From JBBSWA01 sp038046485 (GTDB lineage Archaea > Nanobdellota > Nanobdellia > Woesearchaeales > SM23-78), in contig JBBSWA010000012.1 of assembly GCA_038046485.1 (NCBI GenBank), positions 1 through 63,057 on the forward strand: 63,057 bases of DNA. Reading direction: 5' to 3'. The position numbers and the translations under genes were made by a program. The notes under the pieces are model-generated. The model worked only from the letters and a program-made list of their open reading frames with translations, had not been told where the DNA came from and made no database searches. Every line of letters starts with the position of its first letter. Position 1 is the first letter of the stretch. Shown one piece after another: positions 1 through 8,507 of this stretch.

Positions 1-2
1 AA

Positions 3-35
3 ACACCAAACGAAGTCTACCAAGAAGCACTGTAA
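3..35 (+). CDS. 3' end of an upstream gene (partial, uncertain)
   Basis: The third forward frame reads TPNEVYQEAL and stops at 33-35. This could be the tail of a gene that starts before the window and converges on moxR. The other two forward frames also close within 55 bases, so the frame choice rests only on protein-like composition. No function can be given. Confidence 0.3.
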   Translation, partial: TPNEVYQEAL

Positions 36-66
36 AGTAATTTCGGAATTGTAAAAAGACCAGTTC

Positions 67-1098
67 TTATAAGATAGGAACTTTTGCTAAGACTTCATTT
101 ATAATCTCATCCGGGTTTACTTCCTCGGCTTCTCCTTCGAAATTTAATAAGACGCGGTGACGCATTACCTTCATGGCCACATCCTTTACATCTTGTGGAC
201 TCACATAATTTCTTCCTGCAAGCAAGGCGTGCCCCTTTGCTGCGATAAACAAGGAAATGGTTGTTCTTGGAGAGCCACCGAATTGGATGAACTTACCTAG
301 CTTGATATCGTAGCGATCCCAGTGCCGTGTTGCATCTACCAGACGTACGATGTATTTTTCCACTTTTTCATCCAGGTAAACCTTCTTAACAAACTCCTGT
401 AAGTCAATGATTTCTCTTGCAGATAGAATTGCTTTTACGTTAAAATCTTCAAAACGTTTTAACGTGATGTTGTTCTGCAGGATCGCTTGCTCTTCAATCA
501 TGTCTGGATAACTCATTAAGATCTTAAAAATGAAACGATCCACTTGGGCTTCGGGAAGCTTATATGTTCCAAGGGTTTCTATAGGGTTTTGCGTTGCCAT
601 CACAAAGAATGGATTGGGCAAGAAAAAAGTCTCCTTTCCAATGGTGGCCTGGCGTTCCTGCATGCTTTCCAATAAAGCGGACTGTACTTTAGGAGGCGCT
701 CGGTTTATCTCATCTGCGAGCACAAAGTTGGCAAAAATAGGGCCTTTAATTGTGAAAAAGCCTCTGCCCTCTTCATAAGTTGTAATTCCAACAATATCTG
801 TGGGGAGCAAGTCTGGTGTGAACTGAATACGTGAGAATACGCAACCTGTTACTTGTGTTAAGGTCTTTACAAGCAAGGTTTTACCAATACCTGGAACGCC
901 TTCTACTAATACATGGCCCCCACCCATTAATGCTTCCAATAAGCTGTTGATTGCTTCTTTTTGCCCCACTACTGTTTTTCCAACTTCCTTGCGAATCTCT
1001 TCGAACTTATTTGCGTAATACTCTATTTTCTTGGTTAATTCCTTATCCAATTTAGGCGTTAGAAAATGGATTCCTTTTTTAACCTCTATAACTTCCAT
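67..1098 (-). CDS. MoxR-family AAA+ ATPase
   Basis: This is a 343-aa AAA+ ATPase of the MoxR group, a family of chaperone-like ATPases that help assemble or activate protein complexes. Walker A GVPGIGKT lies at residues 67-74 and Walker B with the following MoxR signature (LADEINRAPP) at about 127-136. The C-terminal part carries the usual helical lid with the SPRTT sensor-2 region. Length is typical of the family. A TATA-like box on this strand (1119-1128) lies about 25 bp before the ATG, which implies a leaderless transcript. MoxR genes often sit beside DUF58 or von Willebrand A-domain genes; none is visible here, so the client is unknown. Confidence 0.93.
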   Translation of the reverse strand: MEVIEVKKGIHFLTPKLDKELTKKIEYYANKFEEIRKEVGKTVVGQKEAINSLLEALMGGGHVLVEGVPGIGKTLLVKTLTQVTGCVFSRIQFTPDLLPTDIVGITTYEEGRGFFTIKGPIFANFVLADEINRAPPKVQSALLESMQERQATIGKETFFLPNPFFVMATQNPIETLGTYKLPEAQVDRFIFKILMSYPDMIEEQAILQNNITLKRFEDFNVKAILSAREIIDLQEFVKKVYLDEKVEKYIVRLVDATRHWDRYDIKLGKFIQFGGSPRTTISLFIAAKGHALLAGRNYVSPQDVKDVAMKVMRHRVLLNFEGEAEEVNPDEIINEVLAKVPIL

Positions 1099-1144
1099 GA
1101 TCCACTTTGTGAACTCCTCCTATAAAAACCTTTTCATGCTCAGG

Positions 1145-1359
1145 CTCAGTAGAAATCTTCACTTCGTTTCGGCTTGGTGGCTTCTCGCCTTTGCTGTTTT
1201 CCATTCAAAGCTGACATTCTCCGAAGGAGCACAGAAATTCACAAAGAATTTCTGGTTCCAGAAATCTGTAAGATTTCTGTGAGGCAACCCTCTTGTCAGC
1301 TTACTTTCCTTATAACCAAAGGCTCGACTGGAAGGCTACCAAGCTACCTTTCTACTGAG
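1145..1359 (+). ncRNA. Candidate structured RNA with nested helices and a five-way junction
   Basis: This fills most of the 314-bp gap between the divergent moxR and helical-protein genes. Four nested long-range helices are visible: 1145-1155 with 1349-1359 (11 bp), 1172-1181 with 1335-1344 (10 bp including one G.U), 1187-1193 with 1317-1323 (7 bp) and 1208-1216 with 1294-1302 (9 bp). The innermost closes a junction holding four hairpins at 1219-1229, 1232-1254 (9-bp stem), 1259-1279 (9-bp stem, loop GTA) and 1281-1292. The G.U pair is a mismatch on the other strand, which favours plus. A TATA-like TATAAAA at 1121-1127 would start a plus transcript near 1150. It matches no RNA I recognise; RNase P and SRP signatures are absent. 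Confidence 0.6.
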
Positions 1360-1412
1360 TCCATGCTTATCTTAGATAATATTTATATAGCCGCCCTGCC
1401 TTAAAATACACC

Positions 1413-2054
1413 ATGGAAGAGAAAAGAGGTGACCCTAGCGAAGCGGCTTTTCTTAGAACTCAACTTCGAAGCGAAACCCTCTCTAAAATGGAGGCTTTTC
1501 ACCAACAAGGATTTTATGATGGTGGCGATTTCTATTATTTAGTAAAAAACTTCTTTAAACAATACCTCAAGCTGAACTATGAATTTACTATTGATGAACT
1601 TCATACTGAACTTAAGAAAATCTACCTTACGGAGACCACCCGAGCACAACTCGACCTAATCTTAGATCATATAAGTTCTGTCGAATGCCTATCGGATAAG
1701 AACCAACCCTCACAAGTTCGTGCAGACTTAGACAATTTTCAGCAGATTGTCGAAGCGCTTCTTGATGCGGAAAACCCCTCTTCCATCACTCATTTCTGGG
1801 AAAAACTCCATCTTAAGAATTTCTTTCAAAAGTTTACCCATCCATCTACTGATTCACACCAAACTCTTGCACAGAAAATCGAAGAACTTCTCCCACACCT
1901 TAAAAAAGAAATCCAAGATAAGAACTTTGAGAGTGCCCGAAATATTTACCAGCAACTCATGATCTATTATGGTGAACTTGAAGAAACCGACAAAGCCCGC
2001 TATTACCAGCAAATCAATGACCTGTATGGTATTCTTTCTACTCCCCTATCTTAA
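1413..2054 (+). CDS. Hypothetical helical-repeat protein
   Basis: This is a 213-aa, almost wholly alpha-helical, soluble protein that I do not recognise. Its C-terminal 45 residues (about 165-209) have the pattern DKNFESARNIYQQL, then two Tyr-rich helices ending in NDLYGIL. The same pattern recurs in the 631-aa surface protein and, five times, in the pilus-operon protein at 31251-33086, so it is probably a TPR-like helical hairpin used for protein contacts. A TATA-like ATATTTATATAG at 1379-1390 lies about 28 bp before the ATG and fixes this start. The final codons lie about 40 bp from the convergent adhesin gene. Role unknown; the shared repeat suggests a link to envelope or pilus proteins. 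Confidence 0.75.
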   Translation: MEEKRGDPSEAAFLRTQLRSETLSKMEAFHQQGFYDGGDFYYLVKNFFKQYLKLNYEFTIDELHTELKKIYLTETTRAQLDLILDHISSVECLSDKNQPSQVRADLDNFQQIVEALLDAENPSSITHFWEKLHLKNFFQKFTHPSTDSHQTLAQKIEELLPHLKKEIQDKNFESARNIYQQLMIYYGELEETDKARYYQQINDLYGILSTPLS

Positions 2055-2093
2055 TTTACCTTGTTTATCTTAAATTGTACTAATCCATCTTTT

Positions 2094-5000
2094 CTATTTT
2101 TTAAAGAAGCGCTGGATCCTAAGTGCCTCTGCCTCTATCTTTTGCAATTTTGAGGTCTTCCTTAGCTTAAACTCCCAACTTACGGCTGCACCCACTAATA
2201 TGATCAGCAAAAGAATGGATGAAATATAAAAGCTCTTCACTGGATCTGTGTATTCAAAGGTGATGCTCTTGGGTTGCTCCACCTTTTTTTGCGTTTTTGC
2301 AATTAAATATTTGCAACCGTTGATAGCTGCATCCACATATTTCAGAGCCTCTTGATACTTAAACCTTCTACTGTCATCCTTTGCGCGGTCTAACAATTCG
2401 TTTAATTCGCGGCATTCCAGGTTTTCTTTTAATAAGCTCTCAGCTACTGAAATCCTTGTTTTTACTTCTTCAGCATATTTTACTGTGCCTTCAGATACAA
2501 TCAACAATTGTGAGCTATCCTCCAATGCAGGTACTTCAGATCGTGCGGTTACTTCAACTCCAAAGTTCTTACCAAAGGTGAAATTTGAAACTTCCAAAAT
2601 GGTTTCATTCAACTGACCATCTTTTACCACATTCATTCTTGGAGGGACAAATCTAAACATGACTCCGGATTCGTTTGTTTTTGCAGAGAAATTAATCCCG
2701 TAAATGTCCATGCCCATACTGTTGTTCAGCTTAATGGGGACGTAAACAGTGTTGTTCTCAATGTAGCTTACGATCTGAGGTAAAATAAGATTAAATGGAT
2801 GTTTAATCTCTCTTCTTGTGGGGATAATGGATGTACCTCCTCCTCCACCTCCTCCTGAAGAGGTTATGGTCGTTGTTGTGGTTGTGGTTGTGGTTGTGCT
2901 CGAGCTCAATGAACTGATGTTGATGGTGACTGGGTTACTTATATTGCTCAAACCCCCTGAATCGTATGCTGTGAAAACAATGTTACACGTTCCAACAGCT
3001 GAAGATGTCACGACTAAATCTGTACCTGAAATGGTGAGTGTTGCTTTGTCACAGGTGGTCACGTTAAAACTTAGCCGGTTTGTTTCATTGCCCGAGATTT
3101 CTCCATCGCTGTTTTCATCATCATCTGGATCAATGTATTTGATGTTGCTCCGCTGATAGAGATAACTGTAATATGTGGTTGTCCCACTCACACTTAAATT
3201 GTCTAAGTTGTTTTTTAATTGAGGAACACGATTGGTATTATTGATCGTCACGATCCAGGTCCAGGTACTGTTTTCTAATGTGGAATCCTCAACGAATAAG
3301 GTGACGTTTTCCTGTCCTGCTGAAAATATTCCATACGTTCTGTTGGCGCTCTGATTCTGGTTCACTAACGTGCTGTTTACATACCAATAGAATTTAAAAT
3401 CGGATAGTGAAGTAAAATCATCTGTGGCCGAGATGTTGAAAAGAGTGCTTGTATTTTCCTGCAGGGTTATGTTTGTAATCGAACTATTGAAGTTTGAGGT
3501 GTTTATGAACGCATGAATGGTGGTGGTGGTGTTTAAAGGAGCACCATAAGGACGAATCATTGTGATGTTTGGTTTTTGCGTTTGATTCAAGATATCGAAG
3601 TCGTACTGGCGCCAAGCCACCCTTCCTGCACGGTCTTTTACTGAAATGTTGATTCGATACCTCGAAATATTCGCCGTTGTGGGGGTGATGTTCAAGATGC
3701 CAATTGATTCGTTGGTTGAACTATTGAAGATGGTTGTGAAGTTGAATGGGATCTGGGTCGTATTAAATGACACATCAAAGGTTAGGTTTTCTGTGTTTCC
3801 CAATAGGAAAAAGTCTTCATCGCTTGCATTGATCTCTCTATAGGTGGTCTTGTTGACTACAATTGGGGGGTAGGTTAGATTGATGGCTCCCAAAACAGGA
3901 TCATCGTTTGTGTTGTTAATCGAGAAAGTAAACGATTCAGAAACGTTTGCATTGAAAATGTCCTTGACTGTGATGGTTATACTGTAGTTACCTACTTGAG
4001 ATTGAGTAGGGGTAAAATTCAAAAGGGCGGCTGAACTATTGAAAAAGACTATGTTAACTACATTGGTGTTGTTGCTAATGAATGTCAACGTATCTCCATC
4101 TATGTCTGATCCTGTAAAGAATATCGTACATAATACGTCCTCTGCACAGGTCTTATTTCCGATTGAATTCAAGGTAGGAGCAGTATTATTCCTTACGTCA
4201 ATGATCATGGTGCGGTTTACACTTAATCCACTTTGATCGGTCACATTGATCCTGAATGTATTGTTTCCCAGATAAGAACTGTTTGGAATCCAGGTAATGG
4301 CCCCTGTTTGGTTGATGTCAAAAAGTGATGTATTGTCGGAATAATTTAGGGTGTCGCCGTCCTCAGTCAATTGGTCTATGTCCGTAGCGTTTACCCTGAA
4401 CACCAACGTTTGGTTGGATGCTGCCCGAATATAAGTAAAATTTGTATTGTTAAATGTATTCTCTTGAAAATGGCTGGGCTCATTTATGACTGGAGCATCG
4501 TTTACATTGGTGATATTAATCTTAATCTGCTGCCAAGCGTTCTGCGACCCATCTGAAACACTGATATTAACCAGTTTGCAAACTCCATTGCTATTATTCA
4601 TAGTATTGTTGATCACTCCATAAGCAATTGTTGCGTTCGTAGAGTTCATACTCTGGTTGAAGTTCCGAATAATCCAGGGGTTGCTCAAGATGCAGTTGAC
4701 GGATCGAATGCTAAAATTTAACGTGTCATTGTCCACATCGGTTGCGTTTATGAACAAGGTGAAGAGTGCATTTTGCGTTCCTGTCTGGTTCTCAATAAAA
4801 CTAAGTATAGGGGCTGTGTTAGTTCCTCTAACTTCCAAATTTATAGAAGAAGTATTTGTTCCAGACCTTGAATCGTTGATGGTAAGATTTACTGTGTAAT
4901 TCCCAACATCTGCCTTTTGGGGGGTTCCTGCATTTTTAAATGAGAGGTTGTACGTTGTATTGCTTGTGTTTAAGATGATTAGATTTGAAGGCCCTCCTGA

Positions 5001-5807
5001 AAATGTAACGTTAAATGGAATATTGTTTTCCTCGTCTGCTCCGGTTATCGTGTAACTAAAATAACTACCTTGGGTAGCTGTTTGATTTGCTAGATCAGGA
5101 CTGAAATAAGGATTGTCATTTATTTCTGTTACAGTCAGGTTTACAGTTATCGCGACTGAACCTGGCGAAGATTGATTGTCCAACGCGATGAAGGTGATGT
5201 TGTACTGACCCACTTGCGCATCGTCCATTCCCCATTTAAATTGGCCTGTGCTTGTATTAAATGTGCTACCTGTGGGTAGACTCGTTGCCGAAAAAGTCAA
5301 TATATCTCCGTCTGAGTCTGTGGCTGTAAAATTTAACGTTCGATTGGTATCCTCAAGGATTTGGAAATTGATTCCTAGATTGCTCCCGGTTTCATTTAGA
5401 ACTTGGGGGGTGGTTGGAGGAGCATTCCCAATGGTTACCCTATCTGAGGCTTCTGCAAGATGTGTACTGTTCCCTATTCGAATGGTACAATTCCAAACTT
5501 CCCCCCTAGATAAAAAATTGGATAAAACAACGGATGGGGGGGTTTGATTGGTGTCGTTTCTAAAAGAAAGGCTTCCATTATACCAACTTACATTCTGTGA
5601 GACCATATCGATTGAAGCATTCCAATTGCATACTAAGTTGTCTGCTTTTGAAGGACTGTTGGGGGTGACGTCTGGAGAAGTTACAAAACTAAGGGCCATG
5701 GCAAAAACAAGACTTGTGACCAATGCCAATATACTGATGGGTATGTCTACTTCGTACTTGTGGATAAGCAGCTTATGCTTGTTTAATCTTATCTTAAGTT
5801 TTTTCAT
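2094..5807 (-). CDS. Large cadherin/dystroglycan-like surface adhesin
   Basis: This 1237-aa protein has a membrane segment near residues 23-43 (ISILALVTSLVFAMALSFV). A tandem array of Ig/cadherin-like beta-sandwich domains follows, recognised by linkers such as NDNPYFSP, NTAPILSF, NDAPVINE and by TATDSDGD-type calcium-like motifs. It carries very many N-X-S/T sequons. A Thr-rich then Gly-rich linker around residue 970 leads to a membrane-proximal domain. A second transmembrane helix near the C-terminus (SSILLLIILVGAAVSW) is followed by a short basic tail. It is probably an anchored, glycosylated adhesin. Its ATG overlaps the 3' end of a small RHH regulator gene, so the two are likely co-transcribed and translationally coupled. 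Confidence 0.85.
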   Translation of the reverse strand: MKKLKIRLNKHKLLIHKYEVDIPISILALVTSLVFAMALSFVTSPDVTPNSPSKADNLVCNWNASIDMVSQNVSWYNGSLSFRNDTNQTPPSVVLSNFLSRGEVWNCTIRIGNSTHLAEASDRVTIGNAPPTTPQVLNETGSNLGINFQILEDTNRTLNFTATDSDGDILTFSATSLPTGSTFNTSTGQFKWGMDDAQVGQYNITFIALDNQSSPGSVAITVNLTVTEINDNPYFSPDLANQTATQGSYFSYTITGADEENNIPFNVTFSGGPSNLIILNTSNTTYNLSFKNAGTPQKADVGNYTVNLTINDSRSGTNTSSINLEVRGTNTAPILSFIENQTGTQNALFTLFINATDVDNDTLNFSIRSVNCILSNPWIIRNFNQSMNSTNATIAYGVINNTMNNSNGVCKLVNISVSDGSQNAWQQIKINITNVNDAPVINEPSHFQENTFNNTNFTYIRAASNQTLVFRVNATDIDQLTEDGDTLNYSDNTSLFDINQTGAITWIPNSSYLGNNTFRINVTDQSGLSVNRTMIIDVRNNTAPTLNSIGNKTCAEDVLCTIFFTGSDIDGDTLTFISNNTNVVNIVFFNSSAALLNFTPTQSQVGNYSITITVKDIFNANVSESFTFSINNTNDDPVLGAINLTYPPIVVNKTTYREINASDEDFFLLGNTENLTFDVSFNTTQIPFNFTTIFNSSTNESIGILNITPTTANISRYRINISVKDRAGRVAWRQYDFDILNQTQKPNITMIRPYGAPLNTTTTIHAFINTSNFNSSITNITLQENTSTLFNISATDDFTSLSDFKFYWYVNSTLVNQNQSANRTYGIFSAGQENVTLFVEDSTLENSTWTWIVTINNTNRVPQLKNNLDNLSVSGTTTYYSYLYQRSNIKYIDPDDDENSDGEISGNETNRLSFNVTTCDKATLTISGTDLVVTSSAVGTCNIVFTAYDSGGLSNISNPVTINISSLSSSTTTTTTTTTTITSSGGGGGGGTSIIPTRREIKHPFNLILPQIVSYIENNTVYVPIKLNNSMGMDIYGINFSAKTNESGVMFRFVPPRMNVVKDGQLNETILEVSNFTFGKNFGVEVTARSEVPALEDSSQLLIVSEGTVKYAEEVKTRISVAESLLKENLECRELNELLDRAKDDSRRFKYQEALKYVDAAINGCKYLIAKTQKKVEQPKSITFEYTDPVKSFYISSILLLIILVGAAVSWEFKLRKTSKLQKIEAEALRIQRFFKK
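2871..2898 (-). repeat. Hexanucleotide microsatellite in the adhesin Thr linker
   Basis: A tandem GGTTGT-like repeat on the plus strand encodes the poly-Thr linker of the adhesin. A TCC-type triplet repeat encoding poly-Gly lies just beside it (2837-2857). Such tracts can change length by slippage. Here either tract is in frame in multiples of three, so length changes would mostly alter linker length rather than switch the gene off. Confidence 0.7.
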
Positions 5808-5928
5808 TCTTCACCGCTTTTTCGAGCAATTCAACGACCAGTTCCTTTAACGTTTTGTTTTCCCTTATTGCCTTTAATTTGAGCTGCTGGTGCAGGTCAT
5901 CTGGAAGCAAGATGTTTAGATTAACCAT
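5794..5928 (-). CDS. Small ribbon-helix-helix (CopG-like) DNA-binding protein 1
   Basis: A 44-aa protein starting MVNLNILLPDDLHQQLK with the RHH layout: a short beta strand (VNLNILLP), helix A (DDLHQQLKLKAIRE), the turn NKT and helix B (LKELVVELLEKAVKN). RHH proteins dimerise and insert the strand into the DNA major groove. It is a paralogue of the preceding gene at 5921-6049. Its ATG overlaps that gene's end, and its own end overlaps the adhesin start by 14 bases, giving a tightly coupled three-gene unit. It is likely an autoregulator of the adhesin transcript acting on the palindromic repeats at 6058-6096. Confidence 0.85.
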   Translation of the reverse strand: MVNLNILLPDDLHQQLKLKAIRENKTLKELVVELLEKAVKNEKT

Positions 5929-6049
5929 GTTTGATTGCCTCTTCCAATACTGTTAGAAAGTGACTTTTTAGTGTTTTTCCCTTCTTTACTGCTTGAATCT
6001 TGAGTGATTTATGTAACTCGTCCGGTATGGGAATGTTTACGTTTACCAT
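5921..6049 (-). CDS. Small ribbon-helix-helix (CopG-like) DNA-binding protein 2
   Basis: A 42-aa protein beginning MVNVNIPIPDELHKSLK, with the same strand-helix-turn-helix layout as its downstream neighbour and about half its residues identical or similar, so the pair is a tandem duplication. It overlaps the next gene by 8 bases. It is the first gene after a promoter region packed with AGTTAACT palindromes. The simplest reading is that one or both RHH proteins bind these sites and repress the operon, including the giant adhesin. RHH antitoxins are a general alternative, but no toxin-like gene is present. Confidence 0.85.
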   Translation of the reverse strand: MVNVNIPIPDELHKSLKIQAVKKGKTLKSHFLTVLEEAIKHG

Positions 6050-6056
6050 TTTTATT

Positions 6057-6108
6057 AAGTTAACTAAGTAACATAAGTTAACTATATAAGTTAACTTATT
6101 TATAAATC
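6057..6108 (-). promoter_or_regulatory. Promoter/operator with three AGTTAACT palindromes
   Basis: Exact AGTTAACT palindromes occur at 6058-6065, 6076-6083 and 6089-6096. The minus-strand TATA-like box (CTTATATAG, 6082-6090) lies between and partly inside the last two. The first covers the expected transcription start about 10 bases before the RHH gene. A second TATA-like ATTTATAAAT is at 6098-6107. This is the geometry of a repressor operator over a core archaeal promoter. Confidence 0.75.
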
Positions 6109-6151
6109 TTCCGTACAGCTTGAAAAACTAGATTTTATGATGGTTTAACCC

Positions 6152-8047
6152 CTACACTTCTAGATCTAATACACTATTTGCGTACTTGATCTCTTGATAT
6201 AACCGATATATATCGGAATATAAGCTTAATCTTGAACGATTGTCCAATGATTCATATAGCTCAATTAAGTCTTCGTAGCGCTCCCTTGCAAGATCTACTT
6301 CGTTAAATTGCAGTGCAATCCAGGTATTGATCATCTTCAAGCGAACCTTTTCTGATGGATGGGTGTACTCATCGATTTTTATTTCTTTTACATCATAAGG
6401 AACCTTTACTTCTGCACTGGAAGTTAGATTAATGATCGCTCGGAACTCTTCTACTACAAAGCGTAATACATCCTTATCTGGCCATCCTTTTCGGTCTAGG
6501 TGCTTACTATGCCCATAGAACAAGTCCAATACGGACTCTAAAGGTCCGGGTAGCGCCTTTTTGACCTTTGAATGATTGTAATGAGGACTTGTTCGCGGAG
6601 TCACCTTACTTTCTTTGAAGTAATCTTCTACTAATACCTCTACTTTTTCAAAGGCATCCTCTACTGATCCCTTATTCATCTTGATTAAAACCTCATTCAG
6701 ATCTTCGAGCAACCTTCTTTTTACCCCCTCGCTGATCAAAATTACCTTATCGTATCGACCACTCAAATACCACCCACTTTTTACAAGCAGATGATGCAAT
6801 TGCTTGTGATAATATTTATTTGCCATCAAGAGTCCAAACCCTAATAATGTTAAAACGAATAAAATGTAGGTAACTGGTTTTAGGTCTTCTTGAATAAAAC
6901 CAGGAGTTTCAATCGTAAGGCAGGCTTTGCAACTTCCCCCGCAATCAATGCCCGTTTCATCTCCATCCTTAAGCCCATCAAAGCAACTGGGCAAGAACTT
7001 ACACGGCTCTTCTTCCGCTGGGTGCTTTGATGCTGTTTTACACCCATTTAAATTTGTGCATGTCCTGTATTGCCTGCCGTTCAATAAGCACTCTCCCCAG
7101 GATGTACAACTCCAAGAGTCTAGGCATTTTTCTACTTCTGGAGCTTTACATACCACTGTGATGTATTCATCATCTCTACATCCGTTTTCATCTACGCATC
7201 GTTTTGTTTTTACTCCTTGTGGAGAGCAGGAGGTATAGTCAAAGCATGTGAACTGAGATAGGCATTTACTTTTTCGACTTGAAGCCTGTGAGGAACTTGT
7301 TGAAGAAGTAGTTGAAGGACTTACACAGGTAATACTCACTAAGTTGCTGTCTGCTGTTTCATTGAAAGGGTCGATTGCTGTAAAAATAACATTGGCTGAT
7401 TGACCACACGTTGTTGCATTGATGACGACTTCACCTGTACTGCTGATGGTGATGATATACAATGACTGGGATGAGACATTAAACGTTAAGGCATCCCCAT
7501 CTGGATCTGTGAAATGATTGGTCAAGAAAAAAGCGCTCACAATCTCCCCTTCATTGAAGGTAACTGAAGAGATGTTTTTTACTAATACAGGTGGTCGGTT
7601 CCTGCTTGAATTGATGCTCAGATTGAACAACTCAAAGACCTTTCCATTTGAACAACTTGAGTTATCTTCCAACGTGAAATTAATCGTGTGATTCCCTATA
7701 TTGGATGAATTCGGTGTGAAATTAATTAGCCCATTCGTCCCGTTGATTGTAAATAAATGAGTACTCAAGAAGAGCGTACCGAATGTGATGTTTTGAGAAG
7801 CATTATCCGCGTCCGAACCATTTAACATGCAGGTGTATGTGGTGTTTTGGGTTCCTTGCGCATTGCAAGGAATTCCGAGATTGGGGGGATGATTGATGCA
7901 GATCTGAACCCTTCCTTCCGGATTACTTGCCTTGCCTGTTAATTGCGCTTTTCCTGCTAATTGATCCACTTTGAATAAGAGATAACTTGTATGAGCTAAA
8001 GAAAGAAAAAAAACAATCAGAACCCCATACTTAACCCAGTTGCGCAT
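6152..8047 (-). CDS. Ig-like membrane surface protein with Cys-rich modules and cytosolic helical domain
   Basis: This 631-aa protein starts with a hydrophobic anchor and the segment VDQLAGKAQLTGKA, also found in modified form in the duplicated 228-aa proteins. Two cadherin-like domains (to about residue 240) and a Ser/Thr linker follow. Next are three small Cys-rich modules resembling thrombospondin-like repeats (CLSQFTCFDYTSCSPQG, CLDSWSCTSWGEC) and a CGGSC motif. A transmembrane helix near residues 390-410 leads to a roughly 210-aa helical domain predicted inside the cell. That domain ends with the same helical repeat (LARERYEDLIELYESL) seen in the pilus operon. It is last in the 11525-6152 operon and probably links surface binding to a cytosolic partner. 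Confidence 0.8.
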   Translation of the reverse strand: MRNWVKYGVLIVFFLSLAHTSYLLFKVDQLAGKAQLTGKASNPEGRVQICINHPPNLGIPCNAQGTQNTTYTCMLNGSDADNASQNITFGTLFLSTHLFTINGTNGLINFTPNSSNIGNHTINFTLEDNSSCSNGKVFELFNLSINSSRNRPPVLVKNISSVTFNEGEIVSAFFLTNHFTDPDGDALTFNVSSQSLYIITISSTGEVVINATTCGQSANVIFTAIDPFNETADSNLVSITCVSPSTTSSTSSSQASSRKSKCLSQFTCFDYTSCSPQGVKTKRCVDENGCRDDEYITVVCKAPEVEKCLDSWSCTSWGECLLNGRQYRTCTNLNGCKTASKHPAEEEPCKFLPSCFDGLKDGDETGIDCGGSCKACLTIETPGFIQEDLKPVTYILFVLTLLGFGLLMANKYYHKQLHHLLVKSGWYLSGRYDKVILISEGVKRRLLEDLNEVLIKMNKGSVEDAFEKVEVLVEDYFKESKVTPRTSPHYNHSKVKKALPGPLESVLDLFYGHSKHLDRKGWPDKDVLRFVVEEFRAIINLTSSAEVKVPYDVKEIKIDEYTHPSEKVRLKMINTWIALQFNEVDLARERYEDLIELYESLDNRSRLSLYSDIYRLYQEIKYANSVLDLEV

Positions 8048-8069
8048 CCCTTTTTTTGCGACTCATTGA

Positions 8070-8507
8070 CTATTTAAACGTTTCCAAACGCTTTATCCAG
8101 GGCTCTTTAAAGATGAATACAGCTGTTCCTGTGTAATTCCCACTTTCGGCTGAACCAGGCACATCCAACTTGAATCTGACTTTATCTACTTCCCCCTTAT
8201 CTAAAAAAAAGCTTTCGTTTGAGACCCATACCCATTGAGCTAGATCACCTTTCAATTGAACAGTAACCCAAGAAGGTTTTTCAGAGGATATTTCTACGAA
8301 ACGATTCGAACCTCCTCCAGACCTTAAAGAACCAAATCGAAGCGCATCGGTATCTGTGTTTAGACCCATGACTTCTTTTTGAACAACAACCATCATTGGC
8401 AATTGATGTACCTCTTGAATAACGAAAAAACTATAAAAAAATGTGCCTAGACCTATCGCGCATAATATACTCACGAATACAATCTTATAAAAAACGCTTT
8501 GTTTCAT
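8070..8507 (-). CDS. Small membrane-anchored secreted protein
   Basis: A 145-aa protein with one N-terminal transmembrane segment (IVFVSILCAIGLGTFFYSFF) and an extracellular part of about 110 residues predicted as beta strands. The extracellular part contains a GSLRSGGGSNRFVEI stretch and ends in a strand pattern like Ig-type or COG1470-like domains. Only four bases separate it from the preceding 228-aa gene, so it is co-translated with it. Its position after duplicated copy B parallels that of the 386-aa protein after copy A. It may therefore be a partner or assembly factor of that surface subunit. No family is recognised. Confidence 0.65.
   Translation of the reverse strand: MKQSVFYKIVFVSILCAIGLGTFFYSFFVIQEVHQLPMMVVVQKEVMGLNTDTDALRFGSLRSGGGSNRFVEISSEKPSWVTVQLKGDLAQWVWVSNESFFLDKGEVDKVRFKLDVPGSAESGNYTGTAVFIFKEPWIKRLETFK

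Noticed and set aside
2818..3156. Antisense open frame with long poly-Val and poly-Pro runs
   Set aside because: It is the reverse reading of the Thr and Gly repeats of the adhesin; low complexity with no start signals.
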